DNA from: Myxococcales bacterium | Lineage (GTDB): Bacteria > Myxococcota_A > UBA9042 > PHBI01 > JAAZYN01 | Assembly: GCA_014239625.1 (NCBI GenBank) | Contig: JAAZYN010000138.1 | Location: forward strand, 1-7,789 | DNA: 7,789 nt | Direction: 5' to 3' | Part shown: piece after piece, positions 6,273-7,789 of the stretch | How the letters are laid out: the number at the start of each line of letters is the position of its first letter | How positions within the stretch are numbered: the first letter of the stretch is position 1 | Notes under the pieces: generated by a model | Seen by the model: the letters and a program-made list of their open reading frames with translations, nothing else | Databases searched by the model: none | Told to the model about the DNA's origin: nothing | Made by a program: the position numbers and the translations under genes

Positions 6273-7246
6273 AAGTCCTCGTCACCGGTGCGGCCGGCTA
6301 TGTGGGCGGGCACGTCATTCGCGAGTTGCTCGTTCATGGGCACACCGTACGCGGCACAGTGCGCGATCTCAGTGCCGAAGACAAAACCGGTTATCTCAAT
6401 GCTCTGGGCGACATCGAGTTGGCTGCCGCGGACCTCACCGTGGATGCTGGCTGGGATGAGGCCGTAGCCGGCTGCGACGTGGTACTGCACACTGCCTCTC
6501 CGTTCTTCTTGAGCGACGACGAATCGAAGTTGGTGGAACCGGCGGTGGAGGGCACCCTCCGTGTGTTGAAGGCCGCATACCGAGCGGGAGTGAAGCGGGT
6601 GGTCTTGACCTCGTCAGCGGCGGCCATCGTCAACACCCCTGCCGAGCGCTACACCGAAGACCAATGGTCCGATGTGGACGCCTGCTCTCCCTATCCCAAG
6701 AGCAAGACACTGGCAGAGAGAGCTGCCTGGGACTTCGTAGAGGACAAAGAGATGGAGTTGGTCAGCTGCAATCCGTGCCTGGTGCTCGGTCCAATACAGA
6801 GTGACCGACTTTCGCTTTCGGTGAAGGTGGTGGAGCGACTCTTGGGCCGTATGCTCCCCGCCGTGCCCCATCTCGGGTTTTCCATCGTCGATGTGCGTGA
6901 CGTGGCCATCGCCCATCGCCTGGCCATGGAGATTCCTGAGGCCGCCGGTCAACGTTACCTCCTGATGTCCGGGCATCTCTGGATGAAAGAGATGTCTGCA
7001 CTCTTGAAGGAGCGCTTTGGCCACCAGGGCTTTCGCCCACCCACCATGGGGCTGCCTTACCCCATTCTGTGGTTAGCGGCCCGCTTCGACGCCGGAGCAC
7101 GCTCCATTCTGCCCGACGTGGGCAAGCACAAAATCCTCGATGCCACCAAGGCCCGCACCGAGCTCGGCTGGACCCCACGACCGGTGCAGGACTCGGTGCT
7201 GGACACGGGCCAAAGCCTCGTGGACCGGGGCATCCTCAAGCCTTGA
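6269..7246 (+). CDS. NAD(P)-dependent epimerase/reductase, extended SDR family (dihydroflavonol reductase-like)
   Basis: A 325-residue extended short-chain dehydrogenase. The Rossmann motif TGAAGYVG (6-13) starts the protein. VRGTVRDLS after the second strand (Arg29, Arg32) suggests NADP(H). LTSSAAAIV carries the catalytic Ser (115/116), and YPKSK gives the YxxxK pair (Y142, K146). VDVRDVAIAH (207-216) and RTELGWTPRPVQDSV near the end are typical of the dihydroflavonol-4-reductase/cinnamoyl-CoA reductase-like branch. The likely reaction is NADPH-dependent reduction of an aldehyde or ketone on an unknown substrate. The start ATG 6269 overlaps the GST stop in ATGA, implying translational coupling; an in-frame ATG at 6245 would add eight residues before the fold and overlap GST more. 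Together with the GST gene it forms the two-gene third module. Confidence 0.9.
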   Translation: MKVLVTGAAGYVGGHVIRELLVHGHTVRGTVRDLSAEDKTGYLNALGDIELAAADLTVDAGWDEAVAGCDVVLHTASPFFLSDDESKLVEPAVEGTLRVLKAAYRAGVKRVVLTSSAAAIVNTPAERYTEDQWSDVDACSPYPKSKTLAERAAWDFVEDKEMELVSCNPCLVLGPIQSDRLSLSVKVVERLLGRMLPAVPHLGFSIVDVRDVAIAHRLAMEIPEAAGQRYLLMSGHLWMKEMSALLKERFGHQGFRPPTMGLPYPILWLAARFDAGARSILPDVGKHKILDATKARTELGWTPRPVQDSVLDTGQSLVDRGILKP

Positions 7247-7380
7247 TCGCGCCCTTGCCTCGCAGGCGGCACCTGGCCCCCCGTGTTCGTGCCTTCACCG
7301 ATCACGCCGTAGAGACCATGGGCGATGCCACACCCTGACCACCCGAACGAAGAAGCCCATATCCGAGTCCGAGAATGGAA

Positions 7381-7403
7381 GTGTCCGAGAAAAACGGGGA
7401 CAC
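7381..7403. repeat. REP-like palindrome after the reductase gene
   Basis: GTGTCC and GGACAC form a perfect 6-bp stem around an 11-nt loop; the loop and stem together include AAACGGGGA (7392-7400), the motif also found in the arms of sites B and C. It resembles the short palindromes that REP-associated (Y1/IS200-like) transposases use, but no such gene is in view. It could also serve as a weak terminator. Confidence 0.5.
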
Positions 7404-7484
7404 CTGCGGGCACAGGGTTCAGGAAGTGGCGTGATTGCAACGGCTTACGGAACGCGTCACACTACGGTTCAACGTCTGAGTCAT
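7392..7484 (+). repeat. Attachment-like site D (variant arm plus core)
   Basis: The core CGGTTCAACGTCTGAG (7465-7480) is identical to core C, and the CAT after the next base is also shared. The arm motif AAACGGGGA (7392-7400) begins 73 bp before the core, 11 bp further than in sites B and C. Left of the core, ACTACGGTTCAACGT matches site A for 15 bases. It separates the reductase gene from the next open frame. Confidence 0.6.
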
Positions 7485-7498
7485 TGGGATACCAAGCA

Positions 7499-7789
7499 AT
7501 GTCGGTATGGGAAGATCATGTTTTTCCGCACGGTGGGTTGGATGCCCTGGCACCAGGCCTTTGGCAGGTGACCGGCAGCCTGACGAGAAACCCGCTGCCC
7601 AGGAACATGCAGGTCTGGCGAGCACCCAGTGGTGGGCTGCTCGTACACAGCGTCATCTGCCTGGACGCCGAGGGCATGGCCGCGCTCGATGCCCTGGGAC
7701 CGGTGCAGTGGATTGTCGTTACATGTCCGATGCACCGTGCGGATGCGCTGCCGTACCGTCAGCGCTATCCAGACGCGCAGCTTCTGTGT
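7499..7789 (+). CDS. DUF4336-like protein, N-terminal part (runs off the window)
   Basis: An open frame of 97 codons begins with ATG 7499 and reaches the end of the window without a stop. The sequence GLWQVTGSL, PLPRNMQVWRAPSGGLLVHSVICLD, MAALDALGPVQWIVV, CPMHRADALPYRQRYPDA resembles the start of DUF4336 or related metallo-beta-lactamase-fold proteins, where an LVHS strand and a later HR...YP segment are usual. This assignment is from memory. The start lies 18 nt after core D and has no clear Shine-Dalgarno, as with the DUF2200 gene. It would be the first gene of a fourth cassette-like module. Confidence 0.6.
   Translation, partial: MSVWEDHVFPHGGLDALAPGLWQVTGSLTRNPLPRNMQVWRAPSGGLLVHSVICLDAEGMAALDALGPVQWIVVTCPMHRADALPYRQRYPDAQLLC

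Larger units (their letters stand above)
4194..7480 (+). mobile_element. Candidate cassette array integrated at the ychF 3' end
   Basis: Three modules of about 0.5, 0.8 and 2.0 kb lie between successive copies of the ychF-end core (4194, 4706, 5507, 7466), and a fourth begins after 7480. Every module has gene(s) on the + strand followed by an untranslated tail carrying the next core copy. Cargo is unrelated: a DUF2200 protein, a CxxCH lipoprotein, a GST plus reductase pair, and a DUF4336-like protein. Base composition shifts at the boundary: a sampled ychF line (3361-3420) is about 73% GC, while sampled lines in the first module (4261-4320, 4381-4440) are about 52%. No integrase or transposase is visible, so the mechanism is inferred from layout alone. 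Confidence 0.6.

Noticed and set aside
7247..7380. Possible remnant gene on the minus strand after the reductase (fragment HGLYGVIGEG)
   Set aside because: A short peptide phrase without a recognisable family, start or ribosome binding site is not enough to call a pseudogene.
2881..7789. CRISPR array
   Set aside because: The repeats are few, short and separated by whole genes; there are no regularly spaced 25-40 bp repeats or cas genes.

Overview
The window is high-GC bacterial DNA with compact genes on both strands. A Tat-dependent lipoprotein-like pirin, a lipoprotein with a Thr/Asp/Gly-rich linker and a CxxCH motif, and a GH3 beta-glucosidase suggest a myxobacterium-like (Myxococcota or former deltaproteobacterial) chromosome. 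This taxonomic reading is inference only; there is no rRNA or other marker gene here.

Left part (1-4206), ordinary chromosome. It begins with the C-terminal third of a GH3 beta-glucosidase (+). A convergent pirin-family protein with a Tat/lipoprotein signal follows (-). Next is a COG2316-type HD-domain hydrolase (+), and then a YchF/OLA1-like P-loop NTPase (+) with the characteristic C-terminal domain ending in RFNV-stop.

Right part (4180-7789), a cassette-like array attached to the 3' end of the ychF-like gene. The last codons of that gene contain the core GGTTCAACGT. This core recurs after each downstream module: twice in tandem at the end of ychF itself (4180-4205), then at 4705 (one mismatch), 5506 and 7465. 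Each copy still reads R-F-N-V-stop, and the copies differ almost only at synonymous third positions and in the choice of stop codon. The modules between copies hold unrelated genes, all on the ychF strand: a DUF2200 protein; a CxxCH lipoprotein; a GST-like protein translationally coupled to an NAD(P)-dependent reductase/epimerase; and, after the last core, the start of a DUF4336-like protein that runs off the window. The copies at 4705 and 5506 also share an upstream arm (GGTGACAAASGGGGA) exactly 68 bp before the core, and a 9-bp part of that arm precedes the copy at 7465. This looks like an array built by site-specific recombination, in which the 3' end of a housekeeping gene is the anchor site and each cassette carries an attachment site of about 85 bp. 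It resembles an integron in layout, but the core does not fit the integron attC consensus and no recombinase is encoded in the window.

The cassette genes probably share transcription from the ychF promoter, at least in part: all are co-oriented, and the first starts 11 nt after the ychF stop without a visible Shine-Dalgarno. Their functions are unrelated, as expected for captured cargo rather than a pathway operon.
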